Source: an uncultured bacterium (lineage in GTDB: Bacteria > Patescibacteria > JAEDAM01 > Absconditabacterales > Absconditicoccaceae). From it: a stretch of DNA of 22,636 nucleotides. How positions within the stretch are numbered: position 1 is the first letter of the stretch; every line of letters starts with the position of its first letter. The notes beneath the pieces are model-generated. The model was not told where the DNA came from. It searched no databases and saw only the letters and a program-made list of their open reading frames with translations. The stretch is from contig CAIVDB010000021.1 in assembly GCA_903904545.1 (NCBI GenBank), positions 1-22,636 on the forward strand, in the 5' to 3' direction. The position numbers and the translations under genes are program-made. Below, in pieces: positions 1-12,000 of the stretch.

Positions 1-57
1 TATCGAAGTGATAATTTTTTGCACTACATTTATTTTTGGGAGAGCGATCTTACAAAC

Positions 58-3000
58 ATGGAATGAATAAGTAAGAAAATAAGCATCCGAGGCCTAGTTT
101 CTTTATATGCACTCTCTTATATTTTACAGAGTTTCTTTTTTGTAAATCGAAAAAAAGTATATGCAGCAGAAAACACTTCTCTTACCAACATTGTAGCGAT
201 TTTCGTAGACAAAGAAATATATCCAGATATTCAAGATGATATCCAATGGTACACAACACAGTACATACAAAAAAAATTAAATGCAAGCAAAGCGATAATA
301 CTGCCAATAAACACCAAAGACATCAAAGCATTTGAAATTAGCAAAATGTTAGAAAACATGTATTTCGATGGGATACAAGAAGAGCCATCAAAACTCATTG
401 GGACAGTATTGATAGGCGACATTCCCCTTCCTGTGATCAAAGAAGATGGATATATCTATCCTAGTATTTTCCCTTATGTAGATTTTGAAAAACAACAATT
501 CATATTCGACGCAAACCAAAATTTTTTCATTCCAAACAATAATCCTAACGGACAAGCAGAGATATGGCATGGGATCATAGATTTCAATACAGCAACAGAA
601 TACCATACCTATTTCACTAAACTCAAAACATATTATCAAGACCCAGAAAAATTTATTGATACAAAAATACGATATGACGATCTCATAGCGACAAAACAAT
701 ACATGGTACCGGACAATATAAACTATTATGTCAACAATCAAATATTCGCAGAAGATAAATGATATCATAGATTTACGAATCTTATGTTCAACACACTAAA
801 GGAGGATCACAATACAAGAGTTTGAAATATCGGAGCATCATTGGAAAATGACCTACAAGATACTGATGAACAGCTCAAAGCATACGGAGAAAAGATAAGT
901 CAACAACAACAAGATGCTCAAGAACAAATTGACGAAATTTCCACGACAATACCAACAAGCCTCCTAAGCAAAAGTATCCAAGAAATCAGCAAAACCTACG
1001 ATGAAGTTATCAACACCAAAATGCTTGCTAAGATGAAAGAAAATGTTTCCAATGCAGCAAGACGATATAAGAAAAACAGCAGTGGAGTAATGATTGATGA
1101 TATCAATAGCCATTACGAAAAAGTAGCACAAAAAGACACTCGAATACTAGGAAATGATGAAACCAGCACACAGCCATTACTTATCCAGTTCAATACTGCA
1201 CTAGAACAATCTCTCAATACTGCAATCGAAGAAAATAAATACTATATGAACATCCCTATTCCACTCACATCTCTCAACTTTGTAACAAATCAAAAAAGAG
1301 GAAGGTGTATTTTCCCTACGTATGATTACTACCAAAATTATTATTTTGGACAAGAAGCGAACAGTATCCAGTCAGCACAAGACATCAGTATATACAAAGG
1401 AACATATCAGAATCTAAAGACACTTTCCTGACAACAAACACAAAACGAACTCCAATCTATAGGAGCATCTTATAAAGTTTTTTCTACTCAAGTCGAAGCA
1501 AATAGAAAATATAATTTCAATAATGCACAAGAAGAGATAACACTCTACAACACATACAAAACGAATAAGCTAGAAACACGAAAACTTACCTGTCCAAAAT
1601 ATCTCTTTGGACGAAAACGACTAGGAATCTGTATCAAGACAAGAGTTTGGAATGTAGATGATTATGACGATGAGAATAAATGTTATATAAACGATCCTCA
1701 AAAACAATGAGGCTGCGAGACGGTCGATGAATTTAGTTTTAAAAATCGGTGAGGAGCTTCGCCCATAAATTTCAATAAAGATACTCAACAAGCAAATCCC
1801 TCTGATTATAGAAATGCAAAACTTCCTATTTATGATATTGCAGGATCCAAAGCAACAACAGGAGAAGAAACAAACACAGATTCTTACCTAGCTATAGAAA
1901 AATATACAAATCTCATCCAAAATAAATTTTGAGGAAATGCTATAAAGAAAGATAATGGCACCTTTCTATTTTACATAAGATATCCTGGATACAATGGGAA
2001 TACCATACCATTCCCGAATGTAGTGCCTACATGAGATCTTGATGATAATCCCACACGAACAACAAGTCGACCAAAAACATATGCTCAGACAAATTTCTTC
2101 ACTAAATTTTCTCAACTTCCCAACCACATCAAAGATCTAGGAAAAGCTGTAGTATATAGATGGACTCCCAATGCATGTATGGGATCTGCAGAAATTTATA
2201 CCTATAAAACAATAGATTCTAGAGTACAAAACATCTCTCCCACACGAGACCAAATTTCGAGTTACCAGAAGTTTAGATTCAAAAGCGGATCTACATTAGA
2301 AAATTTCTATATAAATAGTAGCACGAATCTTACACGAAAGCAGCAAGAAATACAACAAGCAAAAGATCTTATCACAATAAGCACAAATACAAATAGCACT
2401 GGGATAAATGACAATCTCCTTTTTATCAAAAACAAAATCCAACAATATAATATCGCACTAGAAACGATAGAAAATTATAATACCGCTCAAATGAGCAGCC
2501 TCACAACAGGACAAATCCACAATTTAGCAAATCTCCGAGCACAGAACAATATAAATACACAAAGTAAAACATATATCAGTGGGTTTGCTCAAATAAGTAT
2601 CCAAGGATTAGAAACCTTGGGAGATTATTTTTCATTGTTTAACCTAGACAACGTTAGAAACGCCTGTGAAGACATCATACAAACTCAAGCAATCAAGAAC
2701 GATAAAGTAGAGCTTCTCTCATCTCGAAAGACAGACATAACAACAGCCTTAAATACAATCAAGACAAAGGCAAATGACATCAAGACAAACTTCACTCAAA
2801 CAAAAAACATCTACCAAACGACTCAGAGACTTGCGGACAAAGCAGGAGTACTTCAAAACAAAAAAGCCGCCATAAATGCATTGCAAACTTGCTGAGCAAA
2901 CGGACCTTGTTGATGTAATTATACCTACAAAGAAATTTGTGACACTATTGAAAACATCAAACAAACGCTTATTCAAGACAGAACAACAATCAACGAAAGC

Positions 3001-6000
3001 ATAGACAATATCCAAGGTTATGCCGTGATAGAAGATAATCAAAGCACAACTGCCAATCCAATGCAAGAAACTGAAGAAGCACTCAATGAACAACTCTGGA
3101 TCAATGAAACAAACAAAATTCTACAAATCATTACCACTTTCCCTACAAGTAACCAAATTGAAGCGAAAGACACAAACAAAGGAATAAACATAACCACAAC
3201 AGAGAGGCCGATAGATAGTATTAGAAATATTACCTTCCAAGGGATAGGAGGCACTAAAGTACAATTAAATTATCCAAATCTCTATGAGGTGCCTGTCTAT
3301 ACAAAAATAGGAGACAAAGCTATCCTCAAAAGTCCAGAAGCGATCAGAGAAAGCATAAAAACATACATGACACAAAGGATACAAGAATACAATGAGAAAC
3401 TTCAAGAACAGACAAACAAAAAAGGAGCCTTCTACCAAACATTCAATGCTCAATTCGATTTTTTACAATGACTAGATCCTCTTGCGACACCCAATCGTAA
3501 TTATGGACTATTACCACAAGATTTCTTTATTACAAACATCATCAAGACAATAGACCGTATGACAAGCCAATATGGTAAAGAATACATCTTCGGTACACTT
3601 CCAAGCATAACAACAGAAGACAAACTCTTATTACTAGCAAAGATTTTGCGGTATCAAAATAGTCCTCGAACAGAGAAAAAGACAAACAATACACTTCAAG
3701 AGGACATCAAAGAAACACAAAACACGTTCAACATCAACCAAAAAATAGGAAGCACGATCAACCAATACCTTCAGAAAGACAACAACCAATGAGCATTTTT
3801 ATCTCCTAAGTATAATAAAACAGGATATGAGGTAGCCTTCATCAATTCAGACGGGAATGATCTTATCCAAACAAAAGATACTCCAGCATTCATCCAAAAT
3901 CTAGAAACCATCCAACAACAACAAGATGAAAAATCTGCACAGGCAAACAAAATACTCCAGCAGACACAGACAGCTTTTGAGCAAAGCATACAAAACGAAT
4001 GTGGCATAGACCCTACAGGAACAGCCTTATTATTCGACGTCAAAACAGGAAAATCTCCATGGATCAACGCCCTCAAGTGTCGATGGAAAAAGACGGCAGA
4101 AAGTGCAAAAAATGGATTCAATGCAAAATTTACTTTCAAAAGTGCACTATGACCAGTACGAAATGATAACGAAAACATTTTCAATTCTGCCAAGGAATTT
4201 TCCAATAATCAGTCAGAATGGAAAAGTTTTGGACAACAAATAAATACAGAAGAAAAGAATCAAAAGACAATAGATGAAAGTTCTCCAATCATAGCAACAA
4301 AATTAAAAAACTATCTCAATACAGTCCAAGTCAAAATACAAAAAGAAACACAATACGCAGGAGACACAGAAAATAATCTAGCCATAAATATTAGTAAAGC
4401 CAATGGTCCAGTAAAAATCAAAGTGTCAGGAACAGGAGATGTGTGTTTATCATTAGACACGAAGAGAGTTTCTCTTTGCGAAGAAAATAGTAGTTTTACA
4501 ATACAAACAGACAAAACACTCACAATCAAAAATACAAAAAAGCAAACAGGGACAAGCATACTCCAGGTAGACATTTGTGTTCCAAATACAAACGACTGTA
4601 TAAGCAAAATAATAAAAACAGAACAAATACCAGGGACTATAAACAAAGTAAATATCAAGGTTCCGACAAATATCATACCAGTAGGAGGAGAATTGCCAGT
4701 GATTATACAAGCAAATGACAGCGCGGGGAACGGCATTCATCAAGACATTCAACTGTACACCATTTCTGTAAATACAGGAACCATCAATGGGCAAAAGAGC
4801 ATACAAGTAAACTCTTTTGGAGAAACAATACTCTACGAAGCACCCAAAGACATCCAAAACAATACAACAGCAATCATCTTATTTAGTGGGACAAATATGG
4901 ATGGAGAAATCGTGAATGGTCAGCAAAGTATCATTATAGCCAAAGCACATATCCAAGTCAGATATAATAACCAAGGAATACTCTCTCAAGACAAAAAACC
5001 ACAAACTATAACATATCGTCTACCAGACAATGAAACAATACTCATCAAAACAGATGCGAAAGGGATTCCTCAAATACAAAAAGATCAACTTCCCAAAATC
5101 AACATACAACTCCAGGACAAGAATGGAAATACATTAGATTCTATAGCACGTATTACAAGTAAATATGGATTAGTAACCCCCGGGACTGTCAAAACAAGTG
5201 AGCAATCCAAGCAAAACACTTTTCAGGCACAAGAAACGGCACTCATCCAAGATGGCACATATGATCTCTATCTCTATCCAAACTTCAAAGTAGGAAATGA
5301 TGAATTATATATAGAAGTGCCGGGGATACCAAAGATAATACTGCCAATCCAGATTAGCTCAGCACAAGCACACAAAGTTATCATCCAAACAGAAAAAGAG
5401 AATTATCAACCTCAAGAAATAGGCGCAGGAAAGATCGTAGTGCTAGACTATTGGAATAATAAAATACAAGATCCAACAACAATAAAAATAGGAAGTATAG
5501 GACCAGGGACAATCAATGATCAAGAAGCTACAGAACTACAACGAACAGGGGAGGAAATAAGCTTCAAATTCAAAAGCAAAGCAAATGGCGGAGAATGATA
5601 TCTGTTTGCCTATATCAAAGAAAAGAGTTTACAAGAACAAAGTCCTTGATATCAAAATTTCTTTATACAAAAAAGCGTGTTACCAGAAACAAATCTCAAT
5701 GTAATGTACCTCAATCTCTTTGGGACAGACTGGTGAAATCAACGATGATATTTTTCTGACAACAATAAAAAAGTGAATCAAATCACCAAAGAATCTGAAA
5801 AAATATTGATAACAACAACACAACTTATTGACCCAGGAAAAATTAAACAAATACAAATCACTATTACTCCTCAAGGACAAATACAAAACAACACAGATCA
5901 AAAACAAGTTCTTTATATAGATCAGGGAAACTTCCAAGTATATATCGAAAATATTGTAAGATACACCTTAGGAAAAACAAATACATACAAACGAAATCAA

Positions 6001-9000
6001 ATAAAGACTCCCGATGCAATAGAGAGCGAGAAGAAAAATATCTTACGATACATTCCAGAACAACTAGATAGCATCATCTCAGGCAATACAATCAAGGACA
6101 ATAAGCTCTATATCAACGATCAAGTTGTTATGGACCTTACTGAAGGAACTACTTCCACTCAAATAGAGGCAAACAATAAACAACATAAATGATACGATGC
6201 CTATGACATCATCCGAAACAACAAAAAGGTAGGAGAAATATACGTACAAGGGACACCAACAAATATCCAAATACAAGATACAAGTAAATACGAAAAGACA
6301 TCAGTTTTCACAGAAGGATCTACAAATGGACAACAAGGAATCTGAATATATTCTATAGAGAGTTCTTTTACCAAAAATGGATACGTGTCTATACAAGATA
6401 GTAAAGATCCTCTTCTAGGAATAGGATTTACTAATAAGTTCAAAAATATAAGCTATTTTGCACAAGGAAAATCGGCAGGAGAGGCAACCTTGCCTTATGG
6501 ATCAGCATTTCTCATCAATTTTGGAGATCCCTTGGTGCAAAGAGTCTCTGAAAGCATAAAGATAGATAAAACAGATTTTGATGGAGCGCCAGGACAAAGC
6601 ATATTTTCAGATCCAAACAAAACAATATTCAAAGCGATACCCACAGATATGAACAACGATGGACTACAAGACATCATCATTGCCTACACAGATGGAAGCA
6701 TCAAATTAGCAAAAAATTATGGAGGAAAAACAGTTCCCTATACAGACCTCCAAGAGCTCATGATAATCGCAGACAGTATCAGTGATATCAAAATAGGTGA
6801 TACTAATTGAGATAAATATCCTGATATTATCATCCAAACCACAGAGAATAAAATCATAGTCTACAAAAACAATGCAGGAATCATGGAAGTAGACTGAACC
6901 CCTGTTTGTCTAAACACAAATCAAGAATGAACAGGCATAACAGCAAATCCAGACAGAATAGACGACGTCTACCAACTTTTTATAGAAGACATGGACAAAG
7001 ATTGATCTCTGGACATTATAACCAATGAAGCAAATGGAGATATCAATATTTTTTATGGAGGAAAAGATAGTAAATGAAGAGGAACATATCTTTCCACAAA
7101 AACAGGGATATGTGACAGCCAGTGGTTTGAGAGACAAAAATATAACTATCAACACGTCAAACGTATTGGAATACAAATCAAAGAAGATCGATTAGTCACA
7201 GATGAAAGCATCGTACATCGAAAAGATATGCCAGCACCAGACACAAGCGACACAACAGACAAGGAAGATATAAATGATGATACTGATTGAGGGAATACAG
7301 ACCTGAGTCTAGCGACCAATCTTATACAAGACACCACCAAATATCTAACAAACAAAAGAGATCTTCTCTTTACACAAAATCCTTTCGAATGGGTACCAGA
7401 ATACGAGAAACTTTCTACAGAAAAAGTGACTTATCTCCCCATTTCTCAACTCTCAGGAGATGATATAAGTATATATAAGCAATATAAAGATATCAATGGG
7501 GGCATTTTACAAAAAAACGATAAAGTTCATATCACTACTACGATTCTAGCGCTCAGAAACAACACAAGGATAAGTTATGCAGAAAGGATAAATTGACCTC
7601 GAAATATCCAGAGAAATCAAGATAAGGAAATACACTCTCTGCTCATTACAGGAATGGAACAAAAAGATGCTGTCATTTACCGAAATGGAAATGAGGACTA
7701 TCTTTTTGCAATGGACAATATCCAATTAGAGAAGAATCAATCACTTAAGATATCGTATGATGTAGTATACAGAGGAAACCAGACAACAAATATACAAGTC
7801 AAAGATATAGAAAGCGGAAAGAAGACAACAGACGGATATCCTGATATCAGTATTCAGAGTACAGACGCTTGTCTAAAAAACAAGAAAATACTTTTCAATA
7901 AAAAAGAATCCTCCAAAAACTATAAAAGCTACGAAGAATATATGGAAAATATTCAATGAGAAATAGACAATTATCTTATCAAAGCCAACGAACAACAAAC
8001 AACAACACTGACTACTACCGTCCAACAATCACAAAGCAAAGACCTCAATACGATACCGGGAATGTCGAGCATCATAGAACAATGGTCGCTAAACGATATC
8101 ATAAACCCCGGAGGACTAAGTCTCAATTTCAATATGGACAAAATCGATCAAGCATTGGCTGGAGTAAATCAGAAATTAGACCAAACACTCCAAGGACTCT
8201 GCGAAGGATTTAGTTTAGGAAAAAAAGGATGTAACTGACTTCCTATTCCCTTCAACCAGGCTTTCGGAGCACCAGGAGACTATCACTTTATGGGTTGTGT
8301 TCCAGGACCAACAAGTCCACTGTATGGAGCATTCAAAACATTAAATAATACCTTAGGAAAAGGAGTCCCTGTATTCTTTTTCCCAGGAACAATTTATGTA
8401 GCAGGAGCTCCTGTCCCCTTTCCTCGATGACAAAAAAACACAGCATCTGATAAATTTCTACGAGCAGGTGGAGGTATTTATCCATCACTCATAAGAATCT
8501 ATGTTGCGCCAACACTAACCATGGGGATGTGAATTGCGATTTGCGGATGACCATATACATTAGGAACAAAATTACCTAAACCATTTAGAGACATAGCAGG
8601 GAATTGTGTAGTTTTCGGTACTCCCGCATGAGGAGTACTCAATTGTGATGCGAATGCTCCATCAAATCCAGGAGACAAACAGGGCGATGAATATGATCCA
8701 GCTCGAGTAGATGCAAGCACCAATGGAGTATGTACCAAACAACCAAGCGAAGGAAACAGAATTGTCTTTACAACAGAAAATGGAGATATCAATACAAATA
8801 CCAATGGAACATCATCTCCACTCCAGATCACCAGTCAAGCAGTTGGATCAGTTCGATGAGTCAATATATACAACGCCGCCTCTAGTTCACTGGATAATGG
8901 AGCACTCTTTCCTCAAGGAAATTTTGGAGGTATTATAGAGATAGATCAGTCTGTAAGCCAAGAATATGAAGAAGACACAACGACCGAGACCACAGAAGAT

Positions 9001-12000
9001 GAAGAATTTGAACTCAAAGCAGGGGACAAGATAAAAGTAAATCCTAAAATACTAGGAGCACAAACAAAAGGATTAGTGAAATGTTTAGTCAAGGATTGGA
9101 TGACCAGACAGGTACAATATGTGATCAACAATCTTACAAAAATGACAGTCCAAGTTGATTTACCAGACATGACACAAATCACTCAATGATTTGGAGATAT
9201 TCCCGAAGCAATAAAATCCTACCAAGAAACAAAACAGAATCAAACAGGAGGATCAATGAATAGCGTCATAAATAAAATAGTTTCCAAGAAAGCAATGGGA
9301 GAAAATCCTTTTAAAGGAGTAATGAAGATCTTTGAAGAAGTTCCTTTAATCAATTTGACCACCAAAGACATCAATCTCAAAATACCACTTCTCTCGAGTG
9401 ACGAAATCACAAAATACAGATCATATCTAAATTTGCGAGTGGAAAAAAATCAAAGAATCCTAGATCAACGAGATCGTTTAGCAAACGAACTCACAACAAG
9501 TTGTAAAGAGACGCAAATACAGGAAGGACTCAAAAACTATAACGAAGAGAAAATAAATAATGCAATAGAGACCCTGGAACAAGAGAAAAAAGCATTGAGA
9601 TCATCCAAAGCAACGCAACAACAAATACAAGCAGTACAAGAAAAAATTAGCACACTTGAGACGATCAAAAGATGTAAAAACATGAATAATCAAGCAGATA
9701 AATTTACTTCTATGAGAATCGATGCTACCCAAACAATCAAAGCCGTTCAAGCAAATATCAAAATATTAGATGAATACAAAAAATTCCCTTTCCAACTCTA
9801 CGATTGGCTCCATGTCACAGATAGATACCTAGCAGAGACTACCTCAGTACTTTCTCAATTTACATTTACACTCAATAACCGATTACAAACAAATGCAAAT
9901 AGATACTCACAATATGTAGATGCAATCACGCTTATTATAGGGGCGATCAAAACACGACAAGCCATAATCAATTTCTCTGTAAACTGGTCTGAAAAATGTA
10001 GTACATGTACCAACGATAATTATGGATCTTTCTCATGTAGTCTATCGTTTCTCTGTCCTCAGTTACCTATTTTCAAGATACCACCATTCAAAATACCAGA
10101 CATTCATTTGGATCTTTCTCATATAGAAGCAGGGATAGATATCGTTCTTCCGAAATTCAATCTCATTCCCATCAAAATGCCACTACCCCAACTCCCAAAC
10201 ATCCCAGAACCACCAAATATAAACGTACATATAGATATCGTAGATACGAGTCTTCCAAAAATTCCTGTATTGCCAGGACCTCCACAGTTACCAGAACTTC
10301 CTTCATTTATACCAAACATAGAGGCAGATCTTCCGATATTGCCACCAGCACCAAAAATACCCAAAATACTTCCTGAAATCAACGCGACACTCAAAGTGGC
10401 AGAATTTATTGGGAAAATTTTCTGTATAGTAAAAGGCGGGATAGGCCTTGTAGGAGAGAAATGAGTCAAAGGAAAAATAGAACAAATAACACAAAGAACA
10501 CGAAACGTGCCTGCTTTTGATTTCTTTGACCTGACAACAAAATACAAAAATCCTCCTCTTCAGGGATTTGATTACAGCATAGATGCATATACAAGACTAA
10601 AATACAACTTTGATGGTGTCTATACACTGATAAACAATATCGCAGATGCAAGCAATAAGATGATCACAGAAAACATAGAAAAACCGATAGGCAAGGGAAT
10701 AAATGATGCAAACTCATGGATGAATACCAATATCCAACAAAATATAGACAATGCATCTACCAATATCGATGTAAATATCCAAGGATTTATGCAATCTCAA
10801 ACAACAGGAGAATTGGCATATGCCGATGCATACAAAAAACTTAATCAATGATTATTCCAGTTCAAAACCTATGCCAAAACAGACAAAGCTACAATCACAA
10901 AGATACAAGACATCCAACAAACCATAAACACAGACAGCAAAGTAAATCCAGCAACAAAGGAAATAAACGATGCAAAAGATATTACCAAAAAATTTATCAA
11001 CAACAAAAGAGATGAACTTCAGTCACTCACCAAAAGAGTTCAAAATTATGATGCGCTTATCTCTGACCTCAAGAAAGATACAATACAATTGGTAAGTGAT
11101 ACATCTCCATCACTCAATATTTCAATACCATTAATGAAAGTTTCCCAAAGGACAAAAGACATGATAGAAAATCAAGAAAGTCCAACAAAAACATATCTAG
11201 ACCTCAATAAAGGCCTAATAAAAGGATATCTAGACACCTTAGAAAAAGACGGAGCAGAGAAACTTGCCATGAGTAATGAAACATATCAAAAATCAAAAAC
11301 ATATCTAACAATGGTACAAAAAAGCATAGAAATTTTACAACAACCAGAACAAAGAACACTACGCTTAGCACAGTCAACAACATGTCCTTCTGGAACCTGC
11401 ACAAACACACAAGAACAAACACTCAAATACCAACCAGACATCTCTACTTATGCGCAATGAGTATTTGTACAGACAGGAGCAGGAACAGGAAAAACGCTTA
11501 TTAATATAATCAACAACGAAGAACAAATCAGTCAAATAGGAAAAAAATACGTCTCCGTAGACATAAACAATGACAAGAAAAAAGATATGTTTATGCGAGA
11601 TTCCAATAATGTATATATCAAATATGCACAACAAAATATGGACCACGCAAGCAAATGAGGAAATAAGATACAAAAAACATTCAGTAAATATTATATATAC
11701 CAAGGCAGCTTCGGAAAACGACGGATAGAATCTTCTCAAGATATCCAACAAGAGAAATGATTTGCACAATTTGGAGATGTAAAGATAAAGATACGAGATA
11801 CCATGCAAGAAGTAAAGAATTTTACTATCCAAGGACAAAGTTTTGACACGATACAAATAGCATGGAAAAACAGTAGTTCGTTGGGAGAAGATCCAAAAGG
11901 ATACATTATCAGATATACCGACAGAATAGAAAACTTTTTTGAAAGAATACAAACTTTTAGTTTTTTCGGCAATCGTACAACCCAGAGAAAATATATTATT

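Noticed and set aside
7956..8213. 85-residue plus-strand frame in a different phase
   Set aside because: It lies inside the giant gene, has Arg/Gln-rich low-complexity composition and no own context.
10119..10547. 142-residue antisense open frame on the minus strand
   Set aside because: It mirrors the proline-rich repeat of the giant gene; Gly/Ile-rich composition is what the reverse complement of that tract gives.
11476..11496. Walker A-like GAGTGKT suggesting an ATP-binding domain in the giant protein
   Set aside because: It lies in an exported protein between a Cys pair and a calcium-loop repeat, has no Walker B or other NTPase motif, and sits in beta-rich sequence; probably chance.
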